A stretch of 64,000 bases of DNA from CAWBRT01 sp963819175 (GTDB lineage: Bacteria > Acidobacteriota > Terriglobia > Terriglobales > Acidobacteriaceae). Where the stretch lies: NCBI GenBank assembly GCA_963819175.1, contig CAWFVJ010000015.1:1-64000 (forward strand), in the 5' to 3' direction. The position numbers and the translations under genes are program-made. Positions 53,666 through 63,083 of the stretch are shown piece by piece (position 1 is the stretch's first letter; each line of letters opens with the position of its first letter). The notes beneath the pieces are model-generated. The model was given only the letters and a program-made list of their open reading frames with translations. It did no database searches and was not told the DNA's origin.

Positions 53666-54520
53666 ATGAATGCAATAGACATCGATCACGCTGGAGTTGC
53701 CGGACACGACCTCGACTCGCTGGCTGCGGCTTTCGAACGACTTGGGTTCAAGTTGACGCCGAGGGCGCGGCACTCCGGCAGGCGGAAGCCCGATGGCCCG
53801 GTCGAGCCGTTCGGCACCGCCAATCGCTGCATCATGCTGCGCCGGGGATACCTGGAACTGATCGCGATTGTCGACCCGGGTTGCTATAGCAACGGGCTGG
53901 AGAGCTTTCTTGCGAGGCATCCGGGACTGCATATCATCGCTCTCTCGATAGGCGACGAGGTGGAGAACCTGCGGCGTCTGCGGCAAGCGGGCATAGACAT
54001 TCCGGGCGTCGCCTGGTTGGAGCGCCCCGTCGACGACGCCGACCCGAACGGCCTGCGCGCTCGCTTCGCCCGGCTGCCGCTGCCGGACGCGCCGGAGGGC
54101 CGCATCCAGTTGATTCGCCATCTCACGCCCGAGGCGATATGGCAGCCGCGATTCATGGACCATCCCAACCACGCGGTTGCCCTGGAGGAAGTTGTGCTTG
54201 CCGTGGAGAATCCGGCGGAATCGGCGGCGCGCTTTTCGTTGCTTGCCGGCCGCTCCGCTGTGGCCGACGCAGCCGGAGGATACGCGCTCAACTTCGAGCA
54301 CAGCCGCCTGCGCCTGCTGCCGCCGGAAGCATTGCGCGCGGAACTGCCGGAAGTCGCGATTGATTCTTTGCCGCTGATCGCCGCGATTGCCATTCGTACG
54401 GACGATGGCGCCAAGGCCATCCGGAGGCTCGCGCAGGGAGTTGCGCATCGCGAAACGCCCGGCGGCGTGGTCGTGGCGCCGCAGGCAGCCGGAGGAGCGG
54501 CCATCATCTTTAAGGGATAG
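53666..54520 (+). CDS. VOC-superfamily (glyoxalase-like) protein
   Basis: 284-residue protein with two glyoxalase-like modules. The first starts IDIDHAGVAGHDLDSLAAAF with the possible metal His in DHAG, and RRGYLELIAIVDPGCYSNGL follows with the Glu. The second starts NHAVALEEVVLAVENPAESA. The arrangement resembles the glyoxalase_3 family (PF13468), whose substrates are mostly unknown. It starts at ATG 53666. The gene is isolated, with the zinc-ribbon gene next on the same strand. Confidence 0.75.
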   Translation: MNAIDIDHAGVAGHDLDSLAAAFERLGFKLTPRARHSGRRKPDGPVEPFGTANRCIMLRRGYLELIAIVDPGCYSNGLESFLARHPGLHIIALSIGDEVENLRRLRQAGIDIPGVAWLERPVDDADPNGLRARFARLPLPDAPEGRIQLIRHLTPEAIWQPRFMDHPNHAVALEEVVLAVENPAESAARFSLLAGRSAVADAAGGYALNFEHSRLRLLPPEALRAELPEVAIDSLPLIAAIAIRTDDGAKAIRRLAQGVAHRETPGGVVVAPQAAGGAAIIFKG

Positions 54521-54623
54521 TCGGCAAGGATAGTCAGCAGGGACCGAGTTCCTGAGCTAAAATAGTCGTATACCAAACCCTCCGGCTGAAGCGCCTGTTG
54601 GGGCAAAATCACAAAGGAAACCC

Positions 54624-55007
54624 GTGGCCACAGAAGCAACGCAAATGGAACCGATCGCAAGCTCAAACACCGCTCAGACGCAGCAATTGCCCAATCACAA
54701 AGTAAAGATCAAGATGCCTTTGCAGCGCGCCTGCAATGAAAAAGATGAGAAGGGCAAGCTGTGCGGCGGGCACCTGAAACGATGGTTCTACGCCTTCGAC
54801 ACGGTCGAATGCGCTTGTGGAGACGTGGAGCGCGCCTGGGGAAAGAACGCGGAAGTGTACCGCTGCGAGCATTGCAAGACGGTTTATCTGCCGAGCGCAG
54901 CGGAGCCCAAGGGCAAAAACGTGGCCGGAATCGGGCAGATTACCATCGTCGGCCTACCCACCAAAAAGGACGAAGAACCCGCCGTAAAGGACGATAAAAA
55001 GGCATAA
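54624..55007 (+). CDS. Zinc-ribbon-like hypothetical protein
   Basis: 127-residue soluble protein, start GTG 54624 with AAAGGA upstream. Cys residues occur as CNEKDEKGKLCGG, CACG and CEHC, able to bind zinc in a ribbon-like fold. The ends are low-complexity: a Gln/Thr-rich N-terminus and a Lys/Glu/Asp tail. The middle (HLKRWFYAFDTVECACGDVE) looks globular. Not recognised beyond the metal site; common in Acidobacteria as far as I know. Confidence 0.6.
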   Translation: MATEATQMEPIASSNTAQTQQLPNHKVKIKMPLQRACNEKDEKGKLCGGHLKRWFYAFDTVECACGDVERAWGKNAEVYRCEHCKTVYLPSAAEPKGKNVAGIGQITIVGLPTKKDEEPAVKDDKKA

Positions 55008-55113
55008 AAGACACCGATTGCGCAGCCGTTCTATGTCCGATAATGATTACGTGACCGATAATGCGTAATCTGAAGATAGTCCTAGCTGCTTATCTGACAA
55101 GTTTCAAGAAATT

Positions 55114-55147
55114 CCAGCCCGGCCAGCGCCTGATGGCTGGGTTTTTT
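55114..55147 (+). terminator. Rho-independent terminator
   Basis: CCAGCC (55114-55119) pairs with GGCTGG (55135-55140), or alternatively CCAGC at 55123-55127 with GCTGG at 55136-55140, followed by G and six T. It lies about 110 bp past the zinc-ribbon gene stop and probably ends that transcript. Confidence 0.6.
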
Positions 55148-55217
55148 CGTGTTGAAACTGTTTCCGCTCGGAGCGTGATTGAGGGAACGAAAGTGATAAG
55201 GGCCACACCCATCTAAC

Positions 55218-55249
55218 CCCAAACCGGACTCGCTGTCAGCCGGTTTGGG
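55218..55249 (-). terminator. Hairpin downstream of receiver-like gene
   Basis: CCCAAACCGG (55218-55227) and CCGGTTTGGG (55240-55249) form a 10-bp perfect stem, 15 bp beyond the stop of the minus-strand receiver gene. A T-run is lacking, so termination strength is uncertain. Confidence 0.5.
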
Positions 55250-55263
55250 TGCGCATGAGCTGA

Positions 55264-55617
55264 TCACACGCGGGGCTTTAACAACTGCTGAACCTTGTCC
55301 AGTAGAACTTTCGGTCCCTCCAGCTTGTGTACAAAAGCCTCGACGTGTTCCAGTCCAGCAGGCTTTTCCGTTGCGGAGAGTAAAAGAACAGGTAACTCGG
55401 GACGAGCCGCCTTCAATTCGGCAGCCAGCTTGGTGCCGTTAGCATCCTCCGCCACATCGTACTCGGCAATGACCAGATCGGGAGCGGAGCTAAAGATTCG
55501 GTGAGCCTCGGCCACAGTTTCGGCCGTGAGCACTTGATATCCCGCACTTTCCAGAAGCAGCTTTTGAGCCCGTCGTGCACCAGCGTCACTATCAACGTAA
55601 AGAATGACTGCAGACAT
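55264..55617 (-). CDS. Stand-alone receiver domain with Glu at the phosphorylation site
   Basis: CheY-like receiver of 117 aa. GGAGG before ATG 55617 fixes the start. The acidic pair is in ILYVDSDAGARR (Asp9, Asp11). The position of the phosphorylated Asp is Glu52 in DLVIAEYDV, and LLLSATEKPAG and FVHKLEGPK supply the Ser/Thr and Lys. A Glu cannot be phosphorylated in the usual way and may lock an active-like state. It faces a Crp/Fnr gene divergently across about 480 bp. The partner is unknown. Confidence 0.82.
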   Translation of the reverse strand: MSAVILYVDSDAGARRAQKLLLESAGYQVLTAETVAEAHRIFSSAPDLVIAEYDVAEDANGTKLAAELKAARPELPVLLLSATEKPAGLEHVEAFVHKLEGPKVLLDKVQQLLKPRV

Positions 55618-56096
55618 TTGTCGCCTCCACCGAGACAAACTCGATATGCGTTGCGACGCGATATAGTTGGTTAGGTTGTTTGCAAATTTCAGAGAATCGT
55701 CGCAATGCGATCCCGGGCCAAGCTCCTGGGGCTCTGCTGCGAGGTTCTCTAATGAGGGCGGTGCCGAAATGGGCGCTCGGGGATCACCCGCAAATCGCAC
55801 TTCGAATCCTTTAAGGGCTAACCGCCGAATCCTGCCTTGGAGGGGCGGTCCCAGTGGAGTTCAAGGTCTTTTCTCGCCCGAGTGGTCGTGCGGGCCGAAG
55901 AAGACAAACACTTGGGTGGAGGCTTGACTTTAGACGTTTACCCGGGCAGATCATGTGCCGGGCATCACCCCGGAGCGTGATAGCATCGCACTGTTCAGTC
56001 AAGCCCTTTTTCATTACCATTCAGTTTGGAGGATTGCCCCGACAACGAACTGGGGATGCCTTACGAGTGACGATGGAGTGGGAATGAGGCCTTAAC
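55618..56096. other. Divergent intergenic region
   Basis: About 480 bp between the receiver-like gene and the Crp/Fnr gene. Reading frames are present but not supported by ribosome-binding site or domain. It probably holds both promoters. Confidence 0.35.
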
Positions 56097-56755
56097 ATGC
56101 GACCTGCAAAACAAGCGACGTTCGATCCGGAGTCCTTTCTCAGAGAAGCTGGCATGGGTAGGACGATCCTTAAGATCCGAAAAAAACATCGTGTCTTCTC
56201 CCAGGGTGAGCCTGCCGATGCTGTCTTTTATATCCAAAGGGGCCAAGTAAAGCTCACGGTGGTCTCCAAACAAGGGAAGGAAGCGACCATCGCAATGCTG
56301 GACGCTGGCGATTTCGTAGGGGAGGAATCGATTGCTTCCTCTCATCCCATCCGTCTGACGAGCGCCACGGCGATGGCGGAGTGCTGCGGTGCTCAAGAAT
56401 CGAACGAGCGCTGATGATAAAAACCCTCCACGAGCAATCCTCACTATCGAATACATTTACGACCTTCCTGCTTTCCCGTAACGCCCGAATTCAAGAGGAC
56501 TTGGTCGATCAGCTTTTCAATTCCAGTGAGAAACGACTGGCCCGGGCCCTGTTATTGCTCGCTCAATTTGGCAAGCAAGGAAAACCCGAGACGATCATTC
56601 CCAAAGTCGATCAAGGGACTTTGGCGCAGATGATTGGCACCACGCGATCGCGAATCAACTTCTTCATGAACCGATTCCGCAAAATGGGCTTCATTGACTA
56701 CAACGGCGGACTGCAAGTGAACAGCTCCCTGCTGAACGTAATCCTTCATGATTAA
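56097..56755 (+). CDS. Crp/Fnr-family transcriptional regulator, one frameshift
   Basis: About 219 aa in two frames. The first is a cyclic-nucleotide-binding-like domain (RKKHRVFSQGEPADAVFYIQ, RGQVKLTVVSKQGKEATIAM, GDFVGEESI). The shift near 56385 leads to CSRIERALMIKTLHEQ, then the dimer helix and the C-terminal helix-turn-helix (GTLAQMIGTTRSRINFFMNR). No Fe-S cysteines are seen, so it is unlikely to be Fnr proper. It precedes a sensor kinase on the same strand and is probably joined with its regulation. Confidence 0.83.
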
Positions 56756-56867
56756 GGTGATTCTTTGCAATTTTATAATTCAAATCGTAATTAATGTTAG
56801 GTAAAGTGTGCACTTTTGCACACTTTTCAAGTACCTGCCCATGGCAATCTGATAGACCCCCCTGAAA

Positions 56868-58091
56868 GTGGACGCGGGGCGCAATGGACCAAGACACATC
56901 AGCCCTCCGCAGGAAACGGCGACGAGTTCTGCAAGAGTCGATGGACAATTGCATGACGCCGTCTATTGCCTGGACCGCCAGCGCAGGATTACCTACTGGA
57001 ACAAAGCAGCCGAAAGACTGACGGGATATTCCGCACAAGACGTTTTGGGCTCGAAGTGCAACGACAATATCCTGATGCACGTCGATGGGTCCGGTTGCCA
57101 GCTTTGCAAGGAAGAATGCCCGGTAAGCCACGCGATGGCCAGCGGAGTTCCACACGATGGGGACATTTACCTTCGTCACAAGCTCGGCCACAAGGTTTCC
57201 CGTGAGCGTGCGCGCGTGCTCTCTTTGTGACCATCGGGGCCGCACCGTGGGAGCGGTTGAAGTCTTTAGCGACAACAGCCAGAAGATGGAGGCTCAAGAA
57301 CAGGCGAAAGCACTGACGGATGCGCTCAAGGAACTTGATGCAACGTGTGCCCGCTTGCACACCGAGTTGGCCGCGCGGAAGCGGGTGGAGGAAGCCCTGA
57401 GCCGCAGTGAGGGCCACCTGCGCACGATCGTGGACAACCTGCCGATCGGAGTCGCTGTTCACCGATGCCCAAGGAGAATTGATTTTCGCCAATACCGCCC
57501 TGCAACAGATCTGGGGAGGTGTGCGGTTTGGTGGCGAGGAGCGGTACGCCGTCTACAAAGGCTGGTGGGCCTCCACGGGAAAGCAGGTGAAGCTCGAAGA
57601 ATGGGCCGGCTACCGTGCCGTACGGAACGGGGAAACGTCGGTCAACCAGGTTGTTGAAATCGAGACTTTCGACGGGCAGCGCAAGACCATCTTCAATTCC
57701 GCCTTCCCGGTGAAAGATGAGAATGGCCGAATCGTTGGCGTAGTGGCGACACACGAAGACATTACCGAGCGGCAACGCGGGCACAAATCGCTGATCAGGG
57801 ACGAAAAGCTAGCGTCTGCCGGACGTATGGCCGCGACCCTCGCTCATGAAATCAATAATCCGATTGCTGCTGTCATGAACTTGCTCTATGTGCTTTGCGC
57901 CAATCCGTCGTTGGACGCAGATGCGGCCAAGTTAATCGCCGCTATCGACGAGGAATTGAGGCGGCTTGCAAATGTCTCACGCACAACTTTGGGCTTTTAT
58001 CGCAATGACACTGAGCATTCTGTCGTAAATGTCGCACAGGTGCTGGATGAGGCCGTCGAGCTGTATTTCCGGAAGATTCAGGAGAACTCAA
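56868..58091 (+). pseudogene. PAS-type sensor histidine kinase, N-terminal part, split by IS66 fragment
   Basis: Soluble kinase, readable only with two or three frame changes (near 57200 and 57465, possibly also near 56930). The first PAS domain is QLHDAVYCLDRQRRITYWNK with AERLTGYSAQDVLGSKC and a Cys-rich patch (CQLCKEECPVSHAM). Then a coiled coil (KALTDALKELDATCARLHTE) and a second PAS (LRTIVDNLPIGVAV, then TDAQGELIFANTALQQIWG). HisKA has the phospho-accepting His in TLAHEINNPIAAVMNLLYVL. The frame is interrupted at KIQENS by IS66 sequence. GTG 56868 is used; ATG 56884 in another frame may be the true start, giving MDQDTSALRRKRRRVLQES. Confidence 0.83.
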
Positions 58092-58409
58092 GCTCTTCTC
58101 TATGGTTTGGTGCGCGATCAATTGCAGTGTGACCCTCTCAGTGGGCATCTGTTTTTGTTTTCCAACGCACAGAGAAATCGGCTGAAGCTGATCTATTGGG
58201 ACGGCACAGGGATATGGGTATGTGCGAAAACGCTTCAAAAAGGGCGCTACCGCTGGCCTATTGCGAGTGAAGGACAGACCAAGGTTACGCTCACGCAGGA
58301 AGAGTTGGCGATGCTGATCGGCGGCATCGATCTTGGGCAAACCGAGCGTCGCAGGTGGTATCGCAGGCCTGTCGGCGAAGAACCTCAAAGGGCACGATTT
58401 ACCGCATAA
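58092..58409 (+). pseudogene. IS66 TnpB (Orf2), N-terminally truncated
   Basis: The frame contains LYGLVRDQLQCDPLSGHLFL, RNRLKLIYWDGTGIWVCAKT and RWPIASEGQTKVTLTQEELA, the C-terminal three-quarters of IS66 TnpB. The usual N-terminus (about 25-30 residues ending in the conserved GATDMRKGFE region) is missing, cut at the direct repeat. Confidence 0.85.
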
Positions 58410-58464
58410 ATACTGAAGAAAACGCTTGTGCATCCACAAGAGTTTCTGCTATTCAACACACATC

Positions 58465-59602
58465 GTGAGTGAGATCTCCCAGCCCTCGACAACGTCCACT
58501 CCGATCCCATTGCCGTCTCTGGCTGACGCAGCCATCATCGCAAACCTGAAGCAGCAACTGGACACCGCGCAGCAGCAACTGGATTCCACGCAGCAGCGTT
58601 TACAGTTTGCGGAGTTGAAGGTTCAGATGCTGGAAGAGAAGCTGCGTCTGCAGCGGATTGCGAAGTATGGTCCGAGCAGCGAGAAGCTGGCGACCCTGCA
58701 GATGGAGTTGCTGGAAGAAGAACCGGGGGTCAGTGATGAGGAGGTCCAAGCGGAAAGCCAACGCGAACGCTTACCTTCCACGCGAAACCGCCGTAAGCAT
58801 CCTGGCCGTCAGTCGTTGCCGGCGAATCTGCCGCGGGTGGAGCGGGTGATTGCATACACCCCCGCGCAATGCGTATGCGGCCAGTGCGGAGCGGAGACCG
58901 CGGTGATCGGCTACGAGGAGAGCGAGCATCTGGATGTGGAGCTGCTGAAGTACTTCGTCGTGGTGACCAAGCGCAAAAGAGGGCCTGCAAGAGCTGCGAG
59001 GAGCAGGGTGTGATGGCGGCGCCGCTGCCGCCAAGGATCATCGAGAAAAGCCTGGTGAGCGATCGCGTGGTGATCGACACGCTGATTAACGAATACTCGA
59101 GCCACCTTCCGTTATACCGTCAAAGCGCGATCTTACTTCGCGATGTTGGGGTGGAGATCAGCCGGGCGACCATGGACGGATGGGTGATGCAGGTGGGCGA
59201 GTCGCTGATACCACTGGTGGAAGCGATGCGGCAAGAGCTGATCGGAAGCGGATATATCCAGGCCGATGAGACGCCGGTGGGCGTGCAAATGCATGATCGC
59301 CGCGGCAGAAATCACCAAGGCTATCTGTGGCAATACGGCAGTCCAGGCCGTGAGGTGGTCTTCGACTTTCGCATGAGTCGCGCTCGGGAGGGGCCGAGGC
59401 AGTTCTTGAAGAAGTTCCAAGGTCTGCTCCAAACAGACGGGTATGCCGCTTACGACGGCCTGGGGGGAGCGCGCGTGATTCATGCTGCGTGCTGGGCGCA
59501 CGCACGCAGGAAGCTGGTCGAATCGGTGCGCCTCAATCCGAAGGATGGAGCCGCCATAGACTTGCTTCAACTCGTCAATGACTTGTTTGCCATCGATGCG
59601 AA
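58465..59602 (+). pseudogene. IS66 TnpC transposase, truncated and frameshifted
   Basis: Starts at GTG 58465 (SEISQPSTTSTP) with an N-terminal coiled coil (LKQQLDTAQQQLDSTQQRLQ), then a zinc-finger segment (CVCGQCGAE). A shift near 58981 (GGG for GG) joins it to CKSCEEQGVMAAPLPPRIIE and the DDE domain (GYIQADETPVGV, FQGLLQTDGYAAYDGL). It stops at NDLFAIDAK, so the last catalytic region and C-terminus are absent. Not functional. Confidence 0.85.
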
Positions 59603-59609
59603 AACTCAA

Positions 59610-60037
59610 TCGATGTAGACAGACGCCGCGTTGCAGAACAATTCATCTTGGCCAATGAGGGCGAGTTGCGGCAGGTGTTTACCAATTTGATCTCCAATGC
59701 TGTCGACGCGTGCCCAGGCGGCGGACGACTTCTCTTGCGAGTGAGTCCCTTTCGCGAATGGGGCAACGCACAAAAACCCGGTCTGAGAATAACGGTTGCC
59801 GATAGTGGTCGCGGCATTGATCCTCAGCATCGGCGCAATATCTTCGAGCCATTTTTCACGACCAAGGGAACGGTCGGCAACGGCCTGGGTCTGTGGGTCA
59901 CAAGAACTATCGTGCAGAAGCACGGTGGCACGATTCGCGTAAGAAGCGCGCAAGGGCGTGGGACAGTATTCCAAATCTTCCTGCCCAAGATGCGCGCTGG
60001 AGATCCCCAACAGCACTCACGCTCTAAGTCAGCCTGA
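59610..60037 (+). pseudogene. Sensor histidine kinase, C-terminal part, split by IS66 fragment
   Basis: Continues the kinase of 56868-58091 from RRRVAEQFILANEGEL into the ATPase domain: FTNLISNAVDACPGGGRLLL (N box), ITVADSGRGIDPQHR (G1), FEPFFTTKGTVGNGLGLWV (F and G2) and GTVFQIFLPKM. The C-terminus ends at 60037. The whole kinase without IS66 sequence would have about 550 residues. It shares the HEINNP-type HisKA and FEPFFTTKGT box with the kinase disrupted by IS21, so they are paralogues. Confidence 0.85.
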
Positions 60038-60061
60038 ATGTCACCCGCCAGAACGCAACTA

Positions 60062-60148
60062 CCCCACGTCTGCCCAACAGTAGGGCGGGACGTGGGGCAC
60101 CCGAGCCTTTGCTTTGTTCCCACATTAGCCAACTGCGGCAAATGTGGG
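60062..60148. repeat. Dispersed hairpin repeat, family C copy 3, plus second hairpin
   Basis: CCCCACGT (60062-60069) pairs with ACGTGGGG (60090-60097) with an inner GCCC/GGGC stem. A second hairpin of the same style (CCCACATT at 60119-60126, AATGTGGG at 60141-60148) follows. Copy 4 is nearly identical to the first hairpin. The two flank the hybrid kinase gene. Confidence 0.65.
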
Positions 60149-60171
60149 CCACCAGAGTTAGGCGCGGGCGG

Positions 60172-62680
60172 TTATTGCACGGCTTTAGAGGGGCCGAGGG
60201 TTTCGCGCACTTTGCGGGCGATGGTGCTCGAGGCTGAACGGCTTCTGCAAGAAGGTCGCACCCATCTCTTGAATGCCGTGCCGAAGGATCGCGTCATCCG
60301 AGTAGCCGGACATGTAGATCGTCTTCAGCTCAGGGCGAAGACTTCCCAGCATTTGCGACAACTCTCTGCCGCTCATTTTCGGCATCACGAGATCCGTTAT
60401 CAGCAGATCGATGTGTCCCTCGTGTTGACTGGCTGCCGAAAGCGCCTCCAGGCCTGAGCCGGCTGCAAGCACCGTGTATCCCAGGCTGCTCAGGTAGTCA
60501 CATACGGCGTCCCTCAGGGATTCTTCATCTTCGGCCACCAGAAGGGTTTCGTTTCCTCGTGACGGTGTTTCGGCCTTCTCCGACGTCGCGAGGGCAACGG
60601 CCTGCTTGATCCTGGGCAGATAAACCGTGAAACAAGCGCCCTGACCAGGTTCGCTATCGACCCACACGTAGCCGTCACTTTGTTTCACAATGCCGTAAAC
60701 CGTGGACAGTCCCAACCCAGTTCCCTTGCCAACCGCCTTGGTCGTATAGAAGGGTTCGAAGACTTGCGCCTGTAACTCTTTGTCTATCCCTGCTCCGGTA
60801 TCGGTGACCGAAAGCTTCACGTAGTCACCCGGCGCTACGTACTCGGGTTCGCCGGCACCGCCTTCGGCAACGGTGACATTTCCAGTTGCGACCGTGAGCG
60901 TGCCGCCTTGAGGCATCGCATCGCGGGCGTTGACGCAAAGGTTCATCACCACCTGCATGATCTGATCCGAGTCGGCCATGATCGGCCACAGTGACCCCGC
61001 CGGGTTGACGCGGAATTCGATATCTTCACCGATGACGCGCCGCAGCATCTTCGCGGTCTCGCCGATTACCGAATTCAGATCGAGCACGACCGGCGAAAGG
61101 ATCTGCTTGCGGCTGAAGGCCAGCATTTGTCGCGTAAGGCCGGCGGCGCGATCGGCAGCCTTCATGATTTCCTGCGTGTTTTTGCGGCGCGTGTCCCGGG
61201 CGGGAAGGCTTTCCTGCAGTATTTCCGCGTAGCTTTGTATGACCATGAGGAGATTGTTGAAGTCATGGGCAATGCCGCCGGCGAGCCGGCCGACGGCTTC
61301 CATCTTGTGCGACTGGCGAAGCTGTTGCTCCAGTTTTTCCCTTTGCTCCTCGGCACGTTTGCGGTCGCTCGTATCACGGGTGATTCCGAGAAAGGCCGGA
61401 TTTCCGCGGTACACAATCTTGGCGACGCTCAGTTCCACGGGCACTTCAACCCCGTCCGACCGGATGTGGGCGCTTTCGTAAGTCCCGGAGGGCACGTTCC
61501 CCTTCAGGCGGTTCGCGACCCTCTGCGCAAATCGCGGGGCGATGAAATCAAATATCTTGAGCCGGAGCAGTTGACTGCGGGTGTACCCGAGTTGATAGCA
61601 CGCGGCCTGGTTCACCTCGATGATATGGCCTTGTTCGCCTACGACAAAGATTCCGTCAGGAGCCAGTTCCACAATCGTTCGAAGTCTTTCCTCGCTCTCG
61701 GCAAGCGCCTGCTGCGCCTTCTTGCGCTCGGTGATATCTTCGATGATTCCAATATTGGTATCTTCGCTCAGACTGGAACTGATAACGCGGCCCCAAATGA
61801 TGCTGCCATCTTTGCGCAGATAGCGCTTCTCGATTTCGACAGATTGCCGCTTGCCGCTTGTCACCAGGTCAAATAACTGGAGGTTCTCCGCAATGTCATC
61901 CGGGTGGGTATAATCCGCGAACGACATGCCTTTCAGCTCTTCGGCCGAGTACCCGCACATTCGCAGATGGGCCGCATTGTATTCAATCAAGCGGCCTTCG
62001 CGGTTGGTAATCACAATTCCTACCGGCGCATTATCGAGGATAGCTTGCAGCCTGTCAGCCGTGGCCTGAAGCTGCTGTTCCGCCTTCTTGCGCTCGGTTA
62101 AATCCCGATAGACAGCGTGTATGGCAGCCTCTCCGCCGATGAGGGTGGCCGGTGCCGCAACCACGGAAACGTGCACACGTGTGCCATCCTTACGCCTTCG
62201 AATCGTCTCCTTGTCCAGCCGTTCACCGAGAGCGATCGAGTCCCGGTGGCCTTCCAGCTCGCTTCGCAACTCGTCAGGCACAGTCAGATCGAGAATGTTC
62301 CGGCCCACCGCTTCCGATTTCTCGTAGCCAAACATCCGGGTAAACTCCCGGTTCACGCTCAGGACCCGGGTGTTCATGTCGAGTAAGCAGATTGCTTCAG
62401 GTGCCGTATCAAACAGCTCATCGAGGTAGGCCCGGTGAGCGCGAAGCTCTTCCATCGCCCGTGCCCGCGCCTTCTCCAGCAGGCTGTACACCAACCAGGT
62501 GCTTACGGCGACGAACACGACGCCCTTAAAAATCGAAATCTGGATCACTCGTGCCATGGACAGCCCCGCCAAGCTGAGAGCCTGGTCCGAGACGAATATC
62601 CATAGGATGGACGTGACGAAGTAAATGGCTGCAATCCGGCCGGAGGACATCCGGGGCCAAAAGCCCTTGGGAACACTCAT
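60172..62680 (-). CDS. Hybrid sensor histidine kinase with three PAS domains, one frameshift near end
   Basis: Membrane-anchored hybrid kinase of about 835 aa. Two N-terminal hydrophobic helices (AAIYFVTSILWIFVSDQALS, ISIFKGVVFVAVSTWLVYSL) precede three PAS domains (openings LDELFDTAPEAICLLDMNTR, LQAILDNAPVGIVITNREGR, LRTIVELAPDGIFVVGEQGH). HisKA has the His in LAGGIAHDFNNLLMVIQSYA, and the ATPase domain has VFEPFYTTKAVGKGTGLGLS. The C-terminal receiver is intact with LLVAEDEESLRDA, the phospho-Asp in LLITDLVMPKMSG and Lys in FLQKPFSLE. A one-base shift near 60225 gives the ending TIARKVRETLGPSKAVQ with stop at 60172. The output regulator is not in view. Confidence 0.9.
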
Positions 62681-63083
62681 GTGCGCCTCCTTGGCACTCA
62701 GACTAGAGGAATACAGGAAAGAACACCCGAGGCCGCTTGGGAGTGAGCGCTTTCATCGTGTGTCTCTAACGCAGCTCGCCGGGAACGGTCTGTAGTGGCC
62801 CGATTCCAGCTAGTTGATTCTATGTCAATTCTTAGGATAGCTGCCGAGCCAGCATCATGCTATGAGCAAAACGCCTTAATCGCGGAAGCTGCCTCACACC
62901 AGCCAGCAGCGGGATTGAATGGGGCACATGTACTGTTTCGCAAGAAACTACCCCACGTCAGCCCAACAGAGGGGCGGGACGTGGGGCACCCGTGCTCACA
63001 AAGGCCCATTGATTGGGCTGCCAACGGCAAATACGACAGAGCCAGCGGCTTTCGTGTACCATTCAGATTCTTCGGACGCGCGT
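62681..63083. other. Divergent intergenic region with family C repeat
   Basis: About 400 bp between the hybrid kinase and the M20 peptidase. It contains family C copy 4 at 62951-62986. No other gene was seen. Confidence 0.4.
62951..62986. repeat. Dispersed hairpin repeat, family C copy 4
   Basis: CCCCACGT (62951-62958) pairs with ACGTGGGG (62979-62986), inner stem GCCC/GGGC. It differs from copy 3 at only a few loop positions. Confidence 0.7.

Larger units (their letters stand above)
58092..59602. mobile_element. IS66-family fragment between 7-bp direct repeats
   Basis: About 1.5 kb holding the 3' part of tnpB and most of tnpC, without tnpA and without recognisable IS66 ends. Direct repeats AACTCAA lie at 58085-58091 and 59603-59609. 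Deleting the fragment plus one repeat restores the kinase frame exactly (KIQENSIDVDRRRVAEQF). IS66 makes 8-bp duplications, so the direct repeat fits an insertion, but the missing ends do not. Confidence 0.8.
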
